Assembly: GCA_017438845.1 (NCBI GenBank)
Contig: JAFRUO010000024.1
Coordinates: forward strand, 1 to 52,454
Origin: Clostridia bacterium
GTDB lineage: Bacteria; Bacillota; Clostridia; Oscillospirales; Acutalibacteraceae
Direction: 5' to 3'
Length of the DNA stretch: 52,454 bases
The position numbers and the translations under genes are program-made. Shown here piece by piece: positions 7,616 through 17,364 of this stretch (positions are counted from its first letter, which is position 1; every line of letters starts with the position of its first letter). The notes beneath the pieces are model-generated. The model was given only the letters and a program-made list of their open reading frames with translations, had not been told where the DNA came from and did no database searches.

Positions 7616-8854
7616 TTAAAAATCTGCCACTCTGATAACAGAGCAAGGTTTGACGTTTTTCAAAGAACCGAGCTTTTCCCTGAGAAGGCTTTCCTTCTGC
7701 TCGCCCGTAACGAAGGCAATTTCGTCTTCGGGAGCGCCGTTTCTTGTGAGCACGGTAACCTCGCCCAGGCTTTCCTTAATTTCGCTGAGTGCGGCGTCCC
7801 TGTCAGCAACGGTTGCCCTGACGTAAAGCGCGCAATTAAGCTGCCTGTGGTCGGCAACATAGTCCTTGTCGCCCTCGCCCCAGCCGATAAACTTTCTTCT
7901 TGCGGTGTGCTTTGCACAGTCGATTACGTCTGCAACAACCGCGCTTGCGGTCGGGAGCTTACCTGCGCCCTTGCCGTAAAAGACAACGTCGCCTATGGCA
8001 TTTCCTCTGACTAATATTGCATTAAACACGTCGCTTACGTTTGCAAGCTGACTGAAATTCTTAACAACGCAGGGGCACACGAATGCGGTTATTTTGTCGT
8101 CGGAAATCCTCTGCGAAATACCGAGAAGCTTTATGACTGCGGAATAGCTTGAGGCATATTCAACGTCGGCAAGCGTGATTTTGGTAATTCCCTGCGTTTC
8201 TACCTGCTCGGGGTAAACGTGCTTACCGAAGCACAGCGAGGCGAGGATACAAATCTTTCTGCACGCATCGAAGCCTTCAACGTCGGCTGTCGGATCCTTT
8301 TCCGCATAGCCGTTGTCCTGAGCGAGCTTCAAAGCGTCCTCAAAGCTCATGTTCTCCTCTATCATCATAGTAAGAATAAAGTTAGTTGTTCCGTTAAGTA
8401 TGCCTGCAATTTCGTTTATTTCGTTTGCGGCAAGGCACTGAGTAATCGGTCTGATAATCGGAACGCCGCCGCCTACGGACGCTTCAAAGAGGAAGTTTAC
8501 GTTGTTTTCCTTGGCAATGCTCAAAAGGTCATAGCCCTTTGCCGCAACAAGCTCCTTGTTTGAGGTGACAACGCTCTTACCCGCCTTGAGCAGTGACGAA
8601 ACAAATTCGTAAGCAGGGTGCAGTCCGCCCATAGTTTCAACTACTATTTTAATATCATCATCGTTTAAGATAATATTGAAATCCTTAATCATCTGCGCCT
8701 CATGAGGATCACCGGGAAAATCTCTGAGGTCGAGTATATACTTAAGCTCAAGCTCGGTCTGCATGCTGCGCTTGACGATGCTTTCGTGGTTTTTGTCAAG
8801 AACCTCAACTACGCCCGAGCCTACGGTTCCGTATCCCATAACAGCTATATACAT
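7616..8854 (-). CDS. hom: homoserine dehydrogenase
   Basis: A 412-residue NAD(P)-dependent homoserine dehydrogenase (EC 1.1.1.3). It reduces aspartate semialdehyde to homoserine at the branch towards threonine and methionine. The Rossmann motif GYGTVGSGVVEVL is at residues 7-19. The catalytic-domain signatures include TSNKELVAAKG, EASVGGGVPIIRP, GILNGTTNFILT and the DPTADVEGFDA segment. The C-terminal part of about 80 residues (from RATVADRDAALSEIKE) resembles a regulatory ACT domain. It forms a two-gene transcript with lysC, so both committed enzymes of the aspartate pathway are made together. No lysine riboswitch or T-box is recognisable in the 180 bp upstream. That stretch is shared with the divergent transporter gene and is very AT-rich. 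Confidence 0.96.
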   Translation of the reverse strand: MYIAVMGYGTVGSGVVEVLDKNHESIVKRSMQTELELKYILDLRDFPGDPHEAQMIKDFNIILNDDDIKIVVETMGGLHPAYEFVSSLLKAGKSVVTSNKELVAAKGYDLLSIAKENNVNFLFEASVGGGVPIIRPITQCLAANEINEIAGILNGTTNFILTMMIEENMSFEDALKLAQDNGYAEKDPTADVEGFDACRKICILASLCFGKHVYPEQVETQGITKITLADVEYASSYSAVIKLLGISQRISDDKITAFVCPCVVKNFSQLANVSDVFNAILVRGNAIGDVVFYGKGAGKLPTASAVVADVIDCAKHTARRKFIGWGEGDKDYVADHRQLNCALYVRATVADRDAALSEIKESLGEVTVLTRNGAPEDEIAFVTGEQKESLLREKLGSLKNVKPCSVIRVADF

Positions 8855-8978
8855 TTCTTCACTTCCTATTTTTTTGTATATTTATTCGTATAGTATTCTA
8901 ACACAAAAAAAGCAAAGAATAAAGAAAAATAATTAAAAATGTAAAATTTCTATAAATGTTTGCATTATTTATTGTAAG

Positions 8979-9007
8979 TTCGTGAAAAATAGTATAAAAT
9001 GTATAAT
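8979..9007 (+). promoter_or_regulatory. putative promoter of the AI-2E family transporter gene
   Basis: TATAAT at 9002-9007 is preceded at 17 bp by a weak -35 (TTCGTG, 8979-8984) in an AT-rich divergent intergenic region. AGGGAGC, just before the start at 9036, is the ribosome site. The -10 is convincing; the -35 assignment is tentative. Confidence 0.4.
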
Positions 9008-9035
9008 ATACTATTATATATAGGGAGCAGTAGGT

Positions 9036-10262
9036 ATGAACCGCATTGAAAAGCGTAAGGAATTTATAATAGACGTTGTTTACATTGCCTTACTTGTAGG
9101 GCTTTTTTATCTGTTTTTCAGGTACGCCTTCGGAGTCTGCTTCCCGTTTATTATTGCAATCTTTATAGCAGTGCTGCTCCAGAAGCCCGTAAACGCAATT
9201 ATGAAAAAAACAAAGGGCAAGGGCAGAGGAATTGTTTCCGCACTGCTTGCCGTGTTCTGCTTTGTAATTGTAGGCTCGGTTGCGGTTGCGCTTCTTTTAA
9301 AGCTGTTCAACGAATTTAAGGGCTTTATCAGCTATCTTTTAATGCGAATGGAAAACGCCGACCTGTTTATAAGTCAGGTGCAGGGTTGGATTAACACGAA
9401 GCTTACTGTAATACCCGAAAATATAAGAACCGGGCTTTCGGAATACGTTTCCGAAACTCTCGGAAACCTGCTCGGTACTGCCGAGCAGAGCGCAGAGCTC
9501 ACCGTACAGACCAAGCAGTCGATTGACTGGTCGTGGCTTGCTTCTCCGATAGGCGCCGTCTGGGGCACCGCAAAGCAGATACCCATGGTGGCGGTCGGAA
9601 TTCTCGTGGCAATTGTTTCGTGCTGCTTTATGACGGCGGATTACGCAACGGTTAAAAAGCTCGTTATCAGAATTGCGGGCGAGAAAAATTCCGTCAAGCT
9701 CATTGCCGCAAAAAGAATTCTTTTCTCAACGCTCGGCAAGCTTGCAAAGGCTTACCTTCTGCTGATACTCATTACCTTTACCGAAATGATGCTCGGACTC
9801 GGACTTCTGAAAATTACGGGTCTTTATGACGGCGGATATATTTTCATTATTTCGCTGATAACCGCAATAGTCGACATTCTTCCCGTGCTCGGAACGGGTA
9901 CAATACTTATACCGTGGGGTATATGGTCGTTGCTTACGGGAAAAATCGGCTTCGGAATCGGTATAATCGTGCTGTATGTAATAATTACGGTCATACGCCA
10001 GACAATAGAGCCTAAGCTTGTAGCTTCTCAGCTCGGGCTGCCTGCGTTTGTCACTATTATCGCCATGTATCTCGGCACACAGCTTTTCGGCTTTATAGGA
10101 CTTTTCCTCCTGCCCGTAAGCATTATGCTTATCAAGGTGCTTAACGACGAGGGCATAATCAATCTTTTCAACCGTGAGAAGGTCTCCGTAGAGAAAATAG
10201 AGGAAGAGGTCAAGGAAAAATTCAGCCATGAAAAGGAAAAAGAGGCGGAGGAAAAAGCATGA
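9036..10262 (+). CDS. AI-2E family transporter (multi-pass membrane protein)
   Basis: A 408-residue integral membrane protein with about eight hydrophobic segments. It has the AI-2E/PerM family layout: two N-terminal helices, a hydrophilic stretch of about 100 residues containing amphipathic helices, and a C-terminal block of helices with ILPVLGTGTILIPWGIWSL and the RQTIEPKLVASQLGL motif. Named members export autoinducer-2 or act as sodium/proton antiporters or permeases; substrate cannot be read from sequence. The last 25 residues are a highly charged Glu/Lys tail. It overlaps the following PHP phosphatase gene by 4 bp, so the two are translationally coupled, and is divergent from hom-lysC. 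Confidence 0.88.
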   Translation: MNRIEKRKEFIIDVVYIALLVGLFYLFFRYAFGVCFPFIIAIFIAVLLQKPVNAIMKKTKGKGRGIVSALLAVFCFVIVGSVAVALLLKLFNEFKGFISYLLMRMENADLFISQVQGWINTKLTVIPENIRTGLSEYVSETLGNLLGTAEQSAELTVQTKQSIDWSWLASPIGAVWGTAKQIPMVAVGILVAIVSCCFMTADYATVKKLVIRIAGEKNSVKLIAAKRILFSTLGKLAKAYLLLILITFTEMMLGLGLLKITGLYDGGYIFIISLITAIVDILPVLGTGTILIPWGIWSLLTGKIGFGIGIIVLYVIITVIRQTIEPKLVASQLGLPAFVTIIAMYLGTQLFGFIGLFLLPVSIMLIKVLNDEGIINLFNREKVSVEKIEEEVKEKFSHEKEKEAEEKA

Positions 10263-11002
10263 TAGACATACACTGCCATATTTTGCCGAATATCGACGAC
10301 GGCTCCGACAGCCTTGAGAACTCTTTTGAAATGTTGAAGCTTGCAGATGAGAACGGAATTGACGTTGTAATAGCAACTCCGCACTTTCTGCATTACAGTC
10401 AGCTGTATGAGTTCGTTGAGGACAGGGACGAAAAGGCAAAGCAGTTAAACCGCATCAGCAGTGAAAACGGGTGCCGTGTTGTTGTCGCCTGCGGCGCGGA
10501 GGTGTTTCTTGACAGCCGTGTGTTCACCGCAGATAATATGGACGACCTTACAATCAACGGCAGCCGATATATGCTCTGCGAATACACGCTCAAGCCCTTC
10601 GACAGGGATAAGGCAATTATCTATGCCGAGGAGCTTATAGGCAGGGGATACATTCCGATTATCGCTCATCCCGAAAGGTACGTTACATTTTACAACGACC
10701 CCGAAATTGTCAACGAGCTTCACGATATGGGCTGTCTGTTTCAGGTTAATGCTTCTGGGCTCGCAGGTCACGGCGGCGAGAAGATGCAGGACTTTTCCCT
10801 TGAGCTTATCAAAAGGGGCTTTGCCCGCTTTGTTGCAACCGACGCACATTCACCGAGGTCGAGGAACAATAAAATGCTCGAAAAGCTTGCAGAGTTTCCC
10901 GAAGAGCTGAGCAGGGTCGAGCTTGAGGACCTGCTCTCAAACAATCCGCTGACTATTCTGAAAAAGGAGAAGCTTCCCGAGGTCGGCGTCAGATATTTCT
11001 GA
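10259..11002 (+). CDS. CpsB/YwqE-type PHP-domain tyrosine-protein phosphatase
   Basis: A 247-residue PHP-superfamily metallohydrolase. It starts with MIDIHCHILPNIDDGS, the metal-binding HxH motif of CpsB/YwqE phosphatases. Further ligands are visible in IATPHFLHYS, IIAHPERY and FVATDAHSP. In Gram-positive bacteria these Mn-dependent enzymes dephosphorylate the bacterial tyrosine kinase that controls capsule or exopolysaccharide synthesis. No kinase or glycosyltransferase gene is adjacent here, so the partner must be elsewhere or the substrate differs. It is translationally coupled to the AI-2E family gene (4-bp overlap) and is followed by a terminator hairpin at 11035. Confidence 0.9.
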   Translation: MIDIHCHILPNIDDGSDSLENSFEMLKLADENGIDVVIATPHFLHYSQLYEFVEDRDEKAKQLNRISSENGCRVVVACGAEVFLDSRVFTADNMDDLTINGSRYMLCEYTLKPFDRDKAIIYAEELIGRGYIPIIAHPERYVTFYNDPEIVNELHDMGCLFQVNASGLAGHGGEKMQDFSLELIKRGFARFVATDAHSPRSRNNKMLEKLAEFPEELSRVELEDLLSNNPLTILKKEKLPEVGVRYF

Positions 11003-11034
11003 AAAGCGTATACTATTTATATATACATATTTTT

Positions 11035-11072
11035 AAGGAGCGGTTTTTACCATAATCCGTTCCTTTTCTTTT
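11035..11072 (+). terminator. Rho-independent terminator after the PHP phosphatase gene
   Basis: A 9-bp stem with one G-T pair (11035-11043 with 11057-11065) is followed by TTTTCTTTT. It lies 30 bp after the stop codon at 11002. Confidence 0.82.
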
Positions 11073-11103
11073 AGGCTTAAACACAGGCGAACAAAGGCAA
11101 AAA

Positions 11104-11130
11104 CACCATATCTTGTGGTGGGATTTTTTT
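11104..11130 (+). terminator. possible second terminator hairpin
   Basis: A short stem CACCA/TGGTG (11104-11108 with 11116-11120) is followed by GGA and seven T. The stem is weak, so this may only be a backup stop insulating the ribosomal promoter. The 11003-11506 gap contains no gene: it holds two terminators, the S10 promoter and its leader. Confidence 0.4.
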
Positions 11131-11186
11131 AAAAAACTAATTTTTAAAATTTTTGCTTTTTTAATAAACTTTTTTTAAAAAAATTG

Positions 11187-11215
11187 TTGCATTTGCCAAA
11201 TTTGTGTGATAGAAT
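11187..11215 (+). promoter_or_regulatory. main promoter of the S10-spc-alpha ribosomal operon
   Basis: TTGCAT (11187-11192) and TAGAAT (11210-11215) are separated by exactly 17 bp. An A/T-tract region resembling an UP element lies directly upstream. It is the only strong promoter between the phosphatase terminator and rpsJ. Confidence 0.82.
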
Positions 11216-11506
11216 AGTCGAGCATATTGCGGGAGTAGGGGAACTGCGCCCTATCGGCAATATAAGATATGCGATGATACGGTAGGTGGCTGCACTCGGA
11301 TGCAGGGAATTACCGTGGAGTATGTCCGATTAAAAAACCGGGCGAAACCAAAGGTGTAAGCTTTCGTGTACCCAACAGCACGAAACTGCGCCGAATGCTT
11401 TTTGAGCGTCCGAAGATAATCTCTTTGGATTTTTATAATGTACGGTGCGGAAACGCCCGGCAGGGTTGCAGCAAAAAGCATTGCCCAAAATTAAGGAGGC
11501 AAAAAA
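11216..11506 (+). ncRNA. structured 5' leader of the ribosomal superoperon
   Basis: About 290 nt of transcribed leader separate the promoter from rpsJ, and no open reading frame looks real. Self-complementary parts are visible: GCATATTGC and GCAATAT near 11222-11264, and GGTA..TACC enclosing CTGCA/TGCAG near 11281-11326. The first ribosomal gene of such operons is often controlled by a ribosomal protein (L4 in known S10 leaders) binding a structured leader. Equivalent control here is an inference; I could not match it to a named leader family. Confidence 0.5.
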
Positions 11507-11821
11507 ATGGCAGCAGCAAAAGGAAAGAAAATCAGAATCAGACTCAAGGGCTACGACCACAGCGTTGTAGACAAGGCAGCGGAGAAGATTGTTGAAACCG
11601 CAAAGCGCACGGGCGCACAGGTTTCCGGACCCGTTCCGCTTCCCACGGAGAAGGAAGTAGTTACCATCCTTCGCGCAGTCCATAAGTATAAGGACAGCCG
11701 TGAGCAGTTTGAGCAGAGAACACACAAAAGGCTTATCGACATTTTAAGACCCTCAAACAAAACAGTTGAGGCTCTTACAAGTCTTGAGCTTCCCGCAGGC
11801 GTAGAAGTAGAAATCAAATAA
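11507..11821 (+). CDS. rpsJ: 30S ribosomal protein S10
   Basis: A 104-residue S10 (uS10), a small-subunit head protein that in other bacteria also joins NusB in antitermination. Family motifs are [20 protein letters not shown], the [20 protein letters not shown] loop and the RRLI-like KRLIDILRP near the C-terminus. AGGAGG lies nine bases before the ATG. It is the first gene of the superoperon behind the long leader; there is no tuf, fusA, rpsL or rpsG upstream, so the str operon is separate in this genome. Confidence 0.98.
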   Translation: MAAAKGKKIRIRLKGYDHSVVDKAAEKIVETAKRTGAQVSGPVPLPTEKEVVTILRAVHKYKDSREQFEQRTHKRLIDILRPSNKTVEALTSLELPAGVEVEIK

Positions 11822-11886
11822 TTTACTTTGACGCTTACAGGTCAAGTTGGCGAAAGGCCAACCAATAACCAAAGGAGGAATAAAAA

Positions 11887-12519
11887 ATGCAAAAAGGTCT
11901 TATTGGTAAGAAGATCGGTATGACACAGCTTTTTGACGAGAACGGCAAGGTAATTCCCGTAACCGTCGTAGAAGCAGGTCCGTGCACGGTAGTCCAGAAG
12001 AAGACAGTTGAGACAGACGGCTATGAAGCAATTCAGGTAGGCTTCGGCGATGTTAAAATCACCAGAGTCAACAAGCCCGACGCAGGTCACTTCAAGAAGG
12101 CTGACGTAGCACCCAAGAAGGTACTCAAGGAATTCAGACTTGAGGACATTAGCGCAATCAACGTAGGCGACGTACTTAAAGCGGATGTTTTCGCAGTAGG
12201 CGACAGAGTTGACGTTGTAGGCACCAGCAAAGGTAAGGGAACAGCAGGTTCCATCAAGAGATGGAATTTCTCACGTCTTAAGGAATCACACGGTACCGGC
12301 CCCAACGCAAGACACGCCGGTTCACTGGGCGCATGCTCCGACCCCTCAAGAGTTTACAAGGGAAAGAAGCTTGCAGGTCACTTAGGCTCGGAGAGAGTTA
12401 CAATCCAGAATCTTGATGTTGTTAAAGTTGACGCAGAAAACAACCTCATCGCCATCAAGGGCGCTATTCCCGGCGCTAAGGGCGGCATCGTTGTTTTGGC
12501 AGATACGGTTAAAAAGTAA
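11887..12519 (+). CDS. rplC: 50S ribosomal protein L3
   Basis: A 210-residue L3 (uL3), which binds 23S rRNA near the peptidyl-transferase centre and starts large-subunit assembly. It opens with [17 protein letters not shown] and carries the extended loop [16 protein letters not shown] and the [20 protein letters not shown] segment with the conserved Gly-rich tip. The 65-bp gap after rpsJ contains a small hairpin (GTTGGC/GCCAAC). AAAGGAGG precedes the start. Confidence 0.98.
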   Translation: MQKGLIGKKIGMTQLFDENGKVIPVTVVEAGPCTVVQKKTVETDGYEAIQVGFGDVKITRVNKPDAGHFKKADVAPKKVLKEFRLEDISAINVGDVLKADVFAVGDRVDVVGTSKGKGTAGSIKRWNFSRLKESHGTGPNARHAGSLGACSDPSRVYKGKKLAGHLGSERVTIQNLDVVKVDAENNLIAIKGAIPGAKGGIVVLADTVKK

Positions 12520-12536
12520 GAAAGGAGTGTTGAACA

Positions 12537-13160
12537 ATGGCTAAATTGGCAGTATTAGACAAGAAGGGCAAGAAGGTTTCCGACGTTGAGCTTAACGATG
12601 AAATTTTCGCAATCGAGCCCAGCACATCGGCTATGCATCTTGTTGTTGTTGCATATCTTGCGGCACAGCGTCAGGGCACTCAGTCAACACTCACTCGTTC
12701 TGAGGTATCCGGCGGCGGCAAGAAGCCTTGGCGTCAGAAGGGCACCGGCAGAGCAAGACAGGGTTCCACAAGAGCTCCGCAGTGGACTCACGGTGGTATC
12801 GCTCTCGGACCGAAGCCCAGAGATTACAAGCTTGATGTAAACAAGAAGGTAAGAAGACTCGCTATGAAGAGCGCTCTTTCTTCAAAGGTTGCCGACGAAG
12901 AGATGATCGTTGTTGATTCACTCGCTATGGACGCAATCAAGACAAAGGAAATGGCAGAGGTTCTCTCCGCTGTTAAGGCAGGAAAGAAAACACTTATCGT
13001 TCTCCCCGAGAAGGATGACGTCGTTTACAGAAGCGCCCGTAACATTGAGGGCGTAAAGGTATCTCTCGTCAATACACTTAATGTTTACGATATTCTTAAT
13101 TGCAACACAATCGTTGTAGCTAAGGATGCAGTTTCAAAGATTGAGGAGGTTTACGCATAA
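12537..13160 (+). CDS. rplD: 50S ribosomal protein L4
   Basis: A 207-residue L4 (uL4). It lines the peptide exit tunnel and in several bacteria represses its own operon by binding the leader RNA. The tunnel loop is visible as [20 protein letters not shown] at about residues 60-80, followed by [17 protein letters not shown]. Its stop codon overlaps the rplW start by one base (TAATG), giving coupled translation with L23. Confidence 0.98.
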   Translation: MAKLAVLDKKGKKVSDVELNDEIFAIEPSTSAMHLVVVAYLAAQRQGTQSTLTRSEVSGGGKKPWRQKGTGRARQGSTRAPQWTHGGIALGPKPRDYKLDVNKKVRRLAMKSALSSKVADEEMIVVDSLAMDAIKTKEMAEVLSAVKAGKKTLIVLPEKDDVVYRSARNIEGVKVSLVNTLNVYDILNCNTIVVAKDAVSKIEEVYA

Positions 13161-13453
13161 TGAAGTTCGCACAGGATATTATCCTCCGCCCCGTTATTAC
13201 GGAGGAAAGCATGATGGGAACCGCAGAAAAGAAGTACACCTTCAAGGTTGCCAAGAACGCATCAAAGCCCGAAATCAAGGACGCTGTTGAACAGCTTTTC
13301 GGCGTTAAGGTTGCTAAGGTAAACACATTAAACTGCAAGGGTCATTTAAGAAGATACGGTCGTTTTGAGGGCTACACCGCTTCCTGGAAAAAGGCAGTGG
13401 TTACTCTTACGGAAGATTCAAAAACAATCGAATTCTTTGACGGAATGATGTAA
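13160..13453 (+). CDS. rplW: 50S ribosomal protein L23
   Basis: A 97-residue L23 (uL23) at the tunnel exit, where trigger factor and the signal recognition particle dock. It starts with the typical [13 protein letters not shown] and contains [20 protein letters not shown] and [17 protein letters not shown]. Start and rplD stop share one base. The following 66-bp gap before rplB has a small imperfect hairpin (AACGG/CCGTT). Confidence 0.98.
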   Translation: MKFAQDIILRPVITEESMMGTAEKKYTFKVAKNASKPEIKDAVEQLFGVKVAKVNTLNCKGHLRRYGRFEGYTASWKKAVVTLTEDSKTIEFFDGMM

Positions 13454-13519
13454 TAACCCCAAACGGTAATGTATGGAGTCGGACAGCTCCGCTAAGCCGT
13501 TATTAAGGAGAGTGAAAAA

Positions 13520-14350
13520 ATGTCTATTAAAGTCTATAAACCGACTACTAATTCAAGACGAAACACATCGGTTACAGATTATTCCGAGCTTTCAAAGGTC
13601 GCTCCCGAGAGAAGTCTTCTTGCTCCTCTTAACAAGCATGCGGGCCGTAACAGCTACGGAAGAATAACAGTACGTCACCGCGGTGGCGGAAACAGAAGAA
13701 AATATCGTATTATCGACTTCAAGAGAGATAAGCAGGGCACAGCAACAGTGCTTACTCTTGAGTACGATCCCAACCGTTCCTCGTTTATCGCACTTGTTGA
13801 GTACGAGGACGGCGAGAAGAGATACATCCTCGCACCCGTCGGCCTTAACGTAGGCGACAAGATTGAGTCAGGCGCACAGGCTGACATCAAGGTTGGTAAC
13901 GCTTTACAGCTCAAGGACATCCCGACCGGTACGGTTATCCACAACGTTGAGCTTTATCCCGGCAGAGGCGGACAGCTTGCCCGCGCCGCAGGTAACTCGG
14001 CTCAGCTTATGGCTAAGGAAAACGGACTTGCACTTCTCCGTTTGCCCTCAGGCGAACTGAGAAACGTTTCTGCAGACTGCATGGCAACAATCGGAACTGT
14101 AGGCAATACAGATCACGAGAACGTTAAAATCGGTAAGGCAGGACGCACACGTCATTTAGGTATCAGACCTACAGTCCGCGGTTCCGTAATGAACCCGAAC
14201 GACCACCCCCACGGCGGTGGTGAAGGTAAGTCACCTATCGGACGTCCCGGTCCGTGCACACCTTGGGGCAAGCCTGCTCTCGGTTATAAGACCAGAAGCA
14301 AGAAAAAGGCTTCCGACAAGATGATTGTTAAACGCCGTAACGGTAAATAA
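13520..14350 (+). CDS. rplB: 50S ribosomal protein L2
   Basis: A 276-residue L2 (uL2), required for subunit association and peptidyl transfer. It shows [19 protein letters not shown] in the N-terminal region, GDKIESG, and the highly conserved C-terminal [16 protein letters not shown], which includes the histidine near the catalytic centre. Normal length; AAGGAGAG precedes the ATG. Confidence 0.98.
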   Translation: MSIKVYKPTTNSRRNTSVTDYSELSKVAPERSLLAPLNKHAGRNSYGRITVRHRGGGNRRKYRIIDFKRDKQGTATVLTLEYDPNRSSFIALVEYEDGEKRYILAPVGLNVGDKIESGAQADIKVGNALQLKDIPTGTVIHNVELYPGRGGQLARAAGNSAQLMAKENGLALLRLPSGELRNVSADCMATIGTVGNTDHENVKIGKAGRTRHLGIRPTVRGSVMNPNDHPHGGGEGKSPIGRPGPCTPWGKPALGYKTRSKKKASDKMIVKRRNGK

Positions 14351-14369
14351 TTGAAGGGAGTGCAGACAA

Positions 14370-14651
14370 ATGAGCAGAAGTACAAAAAAAGGCCCTTATG
14401 TAGCTCCGAAGCTGCTTGCAAGGGTACAGGAAATGAATAAGAACGGCGAAAAAATCGTTCTTAAGACATGGAGCCGCAGCTCTACTATATTCCCGGATTT
14501 TGTCGGACATACCTTTGCTGTTCACGACGGCAGAAAGCACGTTCCGGTATATGTTACGGAAGATATGGTCGGTCATAAGCTCGGCGAATTTGCACCGACA
14601 AGAACCTTTAAGGGTCATGCCGGTTCAAAGACATCGAACAACGGTAACTAA
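14370..14651 (+). CDS. rpsS: 30S ribosomal protein S19
   Basis: A 93-residue S19 (uS19) of the small-subunit head, paired with S13. It has the canonical [11 protein letters not shown] start, [20 protein letters not shown] and the conserved C-terminal [14 protein letters not shown]. Standard length. It sits in the S10-cluster order between L2 and L22. Confidence 0.98.
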   Translation: MSRSTKKGPYVAPKLLARVQEMNKNGEKIVLKTWSRSSTIFPDFVGHTFAVHDGRKHVPVYVTEDMVGHKLGEFAPTRTFKGHAGSKTSNNGN

Positions 14652-14674
14652 TCGGCGAAAGGAGTGTATAACTA

Positions 14675-15007
14675 ATGGAAGCAACGGCAAAAGTTACTAA
14701 CGTACGAATTGCACCGAGAAAGGTTAAAATCGTACTTGATTTAATCAGAAATAAGCCTTGCGATGAAGCATTAGCAATTCTCAAGTACACACCTAAGGCT
14801 GCGTGTGAACCGCTTGAAAAGCTTTTGAAATCAGCAATGGCGAATGCAGAAAACAAGGACATGGACACTTCAAGACTTTTTGTCGCAGAGTGCCGTGTAA
14901 ACCAGGGCCCCACGCTCAAGAGAATCAGACCCAGAGCACAGGGCCGTGCATTCAGAATCAACAAAAAGACTTCGCACATCTATCTTGTGCTTAAAGAAGC
15001 AGAATAA
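14675..15007 (+). CDS. rplV: 50S ribosomal protein L22
   Basis: A 110-residue L22 (uL22) whose long hairpin reaches into the exit tunnel and is a macrolide-resistance hotspot. Motifs include [31 protein letters not shown] and the tunnel loop [18 protein letters not shown]. No unusual insertion in the loop. AAAGGAG precedes the ATG. Confidence 0.98.
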   Translation: MEATAKVTNVRIAPRKVKIVLDLIRNKPCDEALAILKYTPKAACEPLEKLLKSAMANAENKDMDTSRLFVAECRVNQGPTLKRIRPRAQGRAFRINKKTSHIYLVLKEAE

Positions 15008-15026
15008 GTAAGGAGGAGGTAATACA

Positions 15027-15698
15027 ATGGGACAGAAAATTAATCCTACCGGTCTTCGTATCGGCGTAATCAAGGATTGGGAATCACGTTGGTATAGTGA
15101 TAAAAAGAATTTCGGCGAAACTCTTGTATCGGACAATAAGCTCCGTAAATATCTCCTCACAACACTTGCTCCGGCAGGCGTTCCGAAGGTTGAAATCGAG
15201 AGAGATGCGAAGAGAGTCAGAGTTAACATTCACTGCGCTAAGCCCGGTATGGTAATCGGTAAGGGCGGCGCGGAAATCGAAAAGCTCAAGGCCACCTGCC
15301 AGAAAATGCTCGGCGACGGCAAAGAGGTTTTCGTAAACATTATTGAAATCAAGCAGCCCGACTTAAATGCTCAGCTCGTTGCAGAGAGCATCGCTTCACA
15401 GCTTGAAAGAAGAATTTCCTTCAGAAGAGCTCTCAAGCAGGCCATCGGCAGAGCAATGAAGCTCGGCGCAAGAGGTATTAAGACCCAGGTTAGCGGTCGT
15501 TTGGGCGGCGCGGAAATCGCACGTTCGGAAACCTACCATGAGGGAACAATCCCGCTTCAGACAATCCGTGCGGACATCGACTACGGTTTTGCAGAGGCAA
15601 AGACAACCTACGGCCGTATCGGCGTTAAGGTTTGGCTTTATAAGGGCGAAGTTCTTCATGAGAACCGTAAACCTCGCAGACAAGGAGGTACAAAATAA
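15027..15698 (+). CDS. rpsC: 30S ribosomal protein S3
   Basis: A 223-residue S3 (uS3) at the mRNA entry tunnel with helicase activity. It begins [17 protein letters not shown]. The type II KH domain is visible with [15 protein letters not shown], followed by the C-terminal signature [13 protein letters not shown]. The last codons encode KPRRQGGTK. The stop shares one base with the rplP start. Confidence 0.98.
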   Translation: MGQKINPTGLRIGVIKDWESRWYSDKKNFGETLVSDNKLRKYLLTTLAPAGVPKVEIERDAKRVRVNIHCAKPGMVIGKGGAEIEKLKATCQKMLGDGKEVFVNIIEIKQPDLNAQLVAESIASQLERRISFRRALKQAIGRAMKLGARGIKTQVSGRLGGAEIARSETYHEGTIPLQTIRADIDYGFAEAKTTYGRIGVKVWLYKGEVLHENRKPRRQGGTK

Positions 15699-16129
15699 TG
15701 CTTTTACCCAAGAGAGTTAAATACCGCAGAGTTCAGAGAGGTCGTTTAACAGGTACCGCTTCAAGAGGTAATAAGGTTACTTACGGTGACTACGGTCTTG
15801 TAGCTACCGAGCCTACTTGGATTACAGCGAATCAGATCGAGGCAGCCCGTGTTGCTATGACAAGATATATCAAGCGTGGCGGTCAGGTTTGGATAAAGAT
15901 TTTCCCGGATAAGCCGATTACTGAAAAGCCGGCTGAAACCCGAATGGGTTCAGGTAAAGGCTCACCCGAATACTGGGTAGCAGTAGTTAAGCCCGGCAGA
16001 GTTCTCTTTGAGATTGCCGGCGTTCCCGAGGAAACAGCCCGTGAGGCTATGCGTCTTGCAGCAAACAAGCTTCCTATCAAGTGCAAGTTTGTTACAAAGG
16101 CAGAACAGGAAGAGGATGGTGAAGCATAA
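15698..16129 (+). CDS. rplP: 50S ribosomal protein L16
   Basis: A 143-residue L16 (uL16) that helps tRNA accommodation at the A and P sites. It shows [16 protein letters not shown], a typical KVTYGDYGL segment, [20 protein letters not shown] and [16 protein letters not shown], all diagnostic. It is coupled on both sides, overlapping the rpsC stop and the rpmC start by one base each. Confidence 0.98.
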   Translation: MLLPKRVKYRRVQRGRLTGTASRGNKVTYGDYGLVATEPTWITANQIEAARVAMTRYIKRGGQVWIKIFPDKPITEKPAETRMGSGKGSPEYWVAVVKPGRVLFEIAGVPEETAREAMRLAANKLPIKCKFVTKAEQEEDGEA

Positions 16130-16332
16130 TGAAAGCAAATGAAATCAGAAAACTCTCCCCCTCAGAGTTGGATGCTAAACTCTTAGAGTTAAAGGACGAG
16201 CTTTTTAAGTTACGCTTCCAGCAGGCCATCAACCAGCTCGATAATCCAATGCGCATCAAAGCCGTTAAGAAGGATATCGCAAGAGTTAAGACAGTTATCC
16301 GTGATATCGAATTACACGGCAAAGAAGCCTAA
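16129..16332 (+). CDS. rpmC: 50S ribosomal protein L29
   Basis: A 67-residue L29 (uL29), a small helical hairpin at the tunnel exit next to L23. It contains [37 protein letters not shown] and [10 protein letters not shown], the family core. The start overlaps the L16 stop by one base. Confidence 0.97.
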   Translation: MKANEIRKLSPSELDAKLLELKDELFKLRFQQAINQLDNPMRIKAVKKDIARVKTVIRDIELHGKEA

Positions 16333-16352
16333 GGAAAGGGAGGACAATCGTA

Positions 16353-16610
16353 ATGAGTGAAAGAAATCTCAGAAAAACTCAGGTTGGCATCGTCTCAAGC
16401 GATAAGATGGATAAGACCGTTGTCATTTCTATCAAGGACAAGGTTCAGCATCCTCTTTACAAGAAGATCGTTAACCGTACAGTTAAAATCAAGGCTCATG
16501 ACGAGAACAATGAGTGCGGAATAGGCGACAAGGTTCTTGTTATGGAAACTCGTCCTCTTTCAAAAGACAAGAGATGGCGTGTTGTAGAAATCATCGAGAA
16601 AGCGAAATAA
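16353..16610 (+). CDS. rpsQ: 30S ribosomal protein S17
   Basis: An 85-residue S17 (uS17), an OB-fold primary 16S binder. Motifs: [37 protein letters not shown], then the end [26 protein letters not shown] precedes the ATG. Normal length. Confidence 0.98.
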   Translation: MSERNLRKTQVGIVSSDKMDKTVVISIKDKVQHPLYKKIVNRTVKIKAHDENNECGIGDKVLVMETRPLSKDKRWRVVEIIEKAK

Positions 16611-16631
16611 TTTTCTAAGGAGGAATTTACT

Positions 16632-17000
16632 GTGGTACAGCAACAGAGTTACCTCAAGGTCGCCGATAACACCGGTGCTAAAGAAATTATGTGCATTCGT
16701 GTCCTCGGTGGTTCAGGTAGAAGGTATGCTAACATCGGCGATGTTATTGTAGCATCTGTCAAAAAAGCAGCGCCCGGCGGCGTTGTTAAAAAAGGCGATG
16801 TTGTCAAGGCAGTTGTCGTAAGAACACACAAGGGTGTTCGCAGAGATGACGGAACATATATCCGTTTCGATGAGAACGCAGCAGTGTTAATAAAAGAAGA
16901 TAAGACTCCCAGAGGCACTCGTATCTTTGGGCCTGTAGCAAGAGAGCTTCGTGATAAGGATTACATGAAGATTTTGTCACTTGCTCCGGAAGTGCTTTAA
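16632..17000 (+). CDS. rplN: 50S ribosomal protein L14
   Basis: A 122-residue L14 (uL14) at the subunit interface, contacting L19 and 16S helix 14. It starts with a GTG codon, set by AAGGAGG just upstream and by the family N-terminus [20 protein letters not shown]. Also visible are [15 protein letters not shown] and [16 protein letters not shown]. Confidence 0.98.
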   Translation: MVQQQSYLKVADNTGAKEIMCIRVLGGSGRRYANIGDVIVASVKKAAPGGVVKKGDVVKAVVVRTHKGVRRDDGTYIRFDENAAVLIKEDKTPRGTRIFGPVARELRDKDYMKILSLAPEVL

Positions 17001-17015
17001 TGGAGGTACAGTAGG

Positions 17016-17348
17016 ATGAATAACAAAGTTCATGTAAAAACAGGTGATACCGTTATCGTAATTAACGGTAAGAACCGCGGTAAAAAGGGCAAGGTTATGC
17101 AGGTAAGCCCCAAAGAAGGTAAGGTCATTGTTGAAGGCGTAAACATGGTTACAAAGCATGTTAAGCCCCGTCAGCAGGGTGAGCCCGGCGGACTTATCAA
17201 GGCGGAAGCCGCTCTTTACGCAGACAAGGTTCAGCTCATTTGCCCCAAGTGCGGCAAGCCTACCAGAATCGGTCACGTTATCGATGAAAAGACAGGCAAG
17301 AAAATGAGAGTATGCAAGAAGCCCGATTGCGGCGCAAAATTTGAGTAA
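17016..17348 (+). CDS. rplX: 50S ribosomal protein L24
   Basis: A 110-residue L24 (uL24), an assembly initiator with an N-terminal KOW motif ([20 protein letters not shown]). The C-terminal part carries a CPKCG...CKKPDCG cysteine set, which suggests a zinc-ribbon form of L24; many L24 proteins lack these cysteines. The start follows GGAGG. Confidence 0.97.
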   Translation: MNNKVHVKTGDTVIVINGKNRGKKGKVMQVSPKEGKVIVEGVNMVTKHVKPRQQGEPGGLIKAEAALYADKVQLICPKCGKPTRIGHVIDEKTGKKMRVCKKPDCGAKFE

Positions 17349-17364
17349 GGGAGGGACATAACAC

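Noticed and set aside
8855..9035. Looked for a lysine riboswitch or T-box ahead of hom-lysC.
   Set aside because: Only about 180 AT-rich bases shared with a divergent gene; none of the conserved motifs or a terminator/antiterminator pair is visible.
11104..11130. Considered a transcription attenuator for the ribosomal operon.
   Set aside because: It lies upstream of the S10 promoter at 11187, so it cannot act on that transcript.
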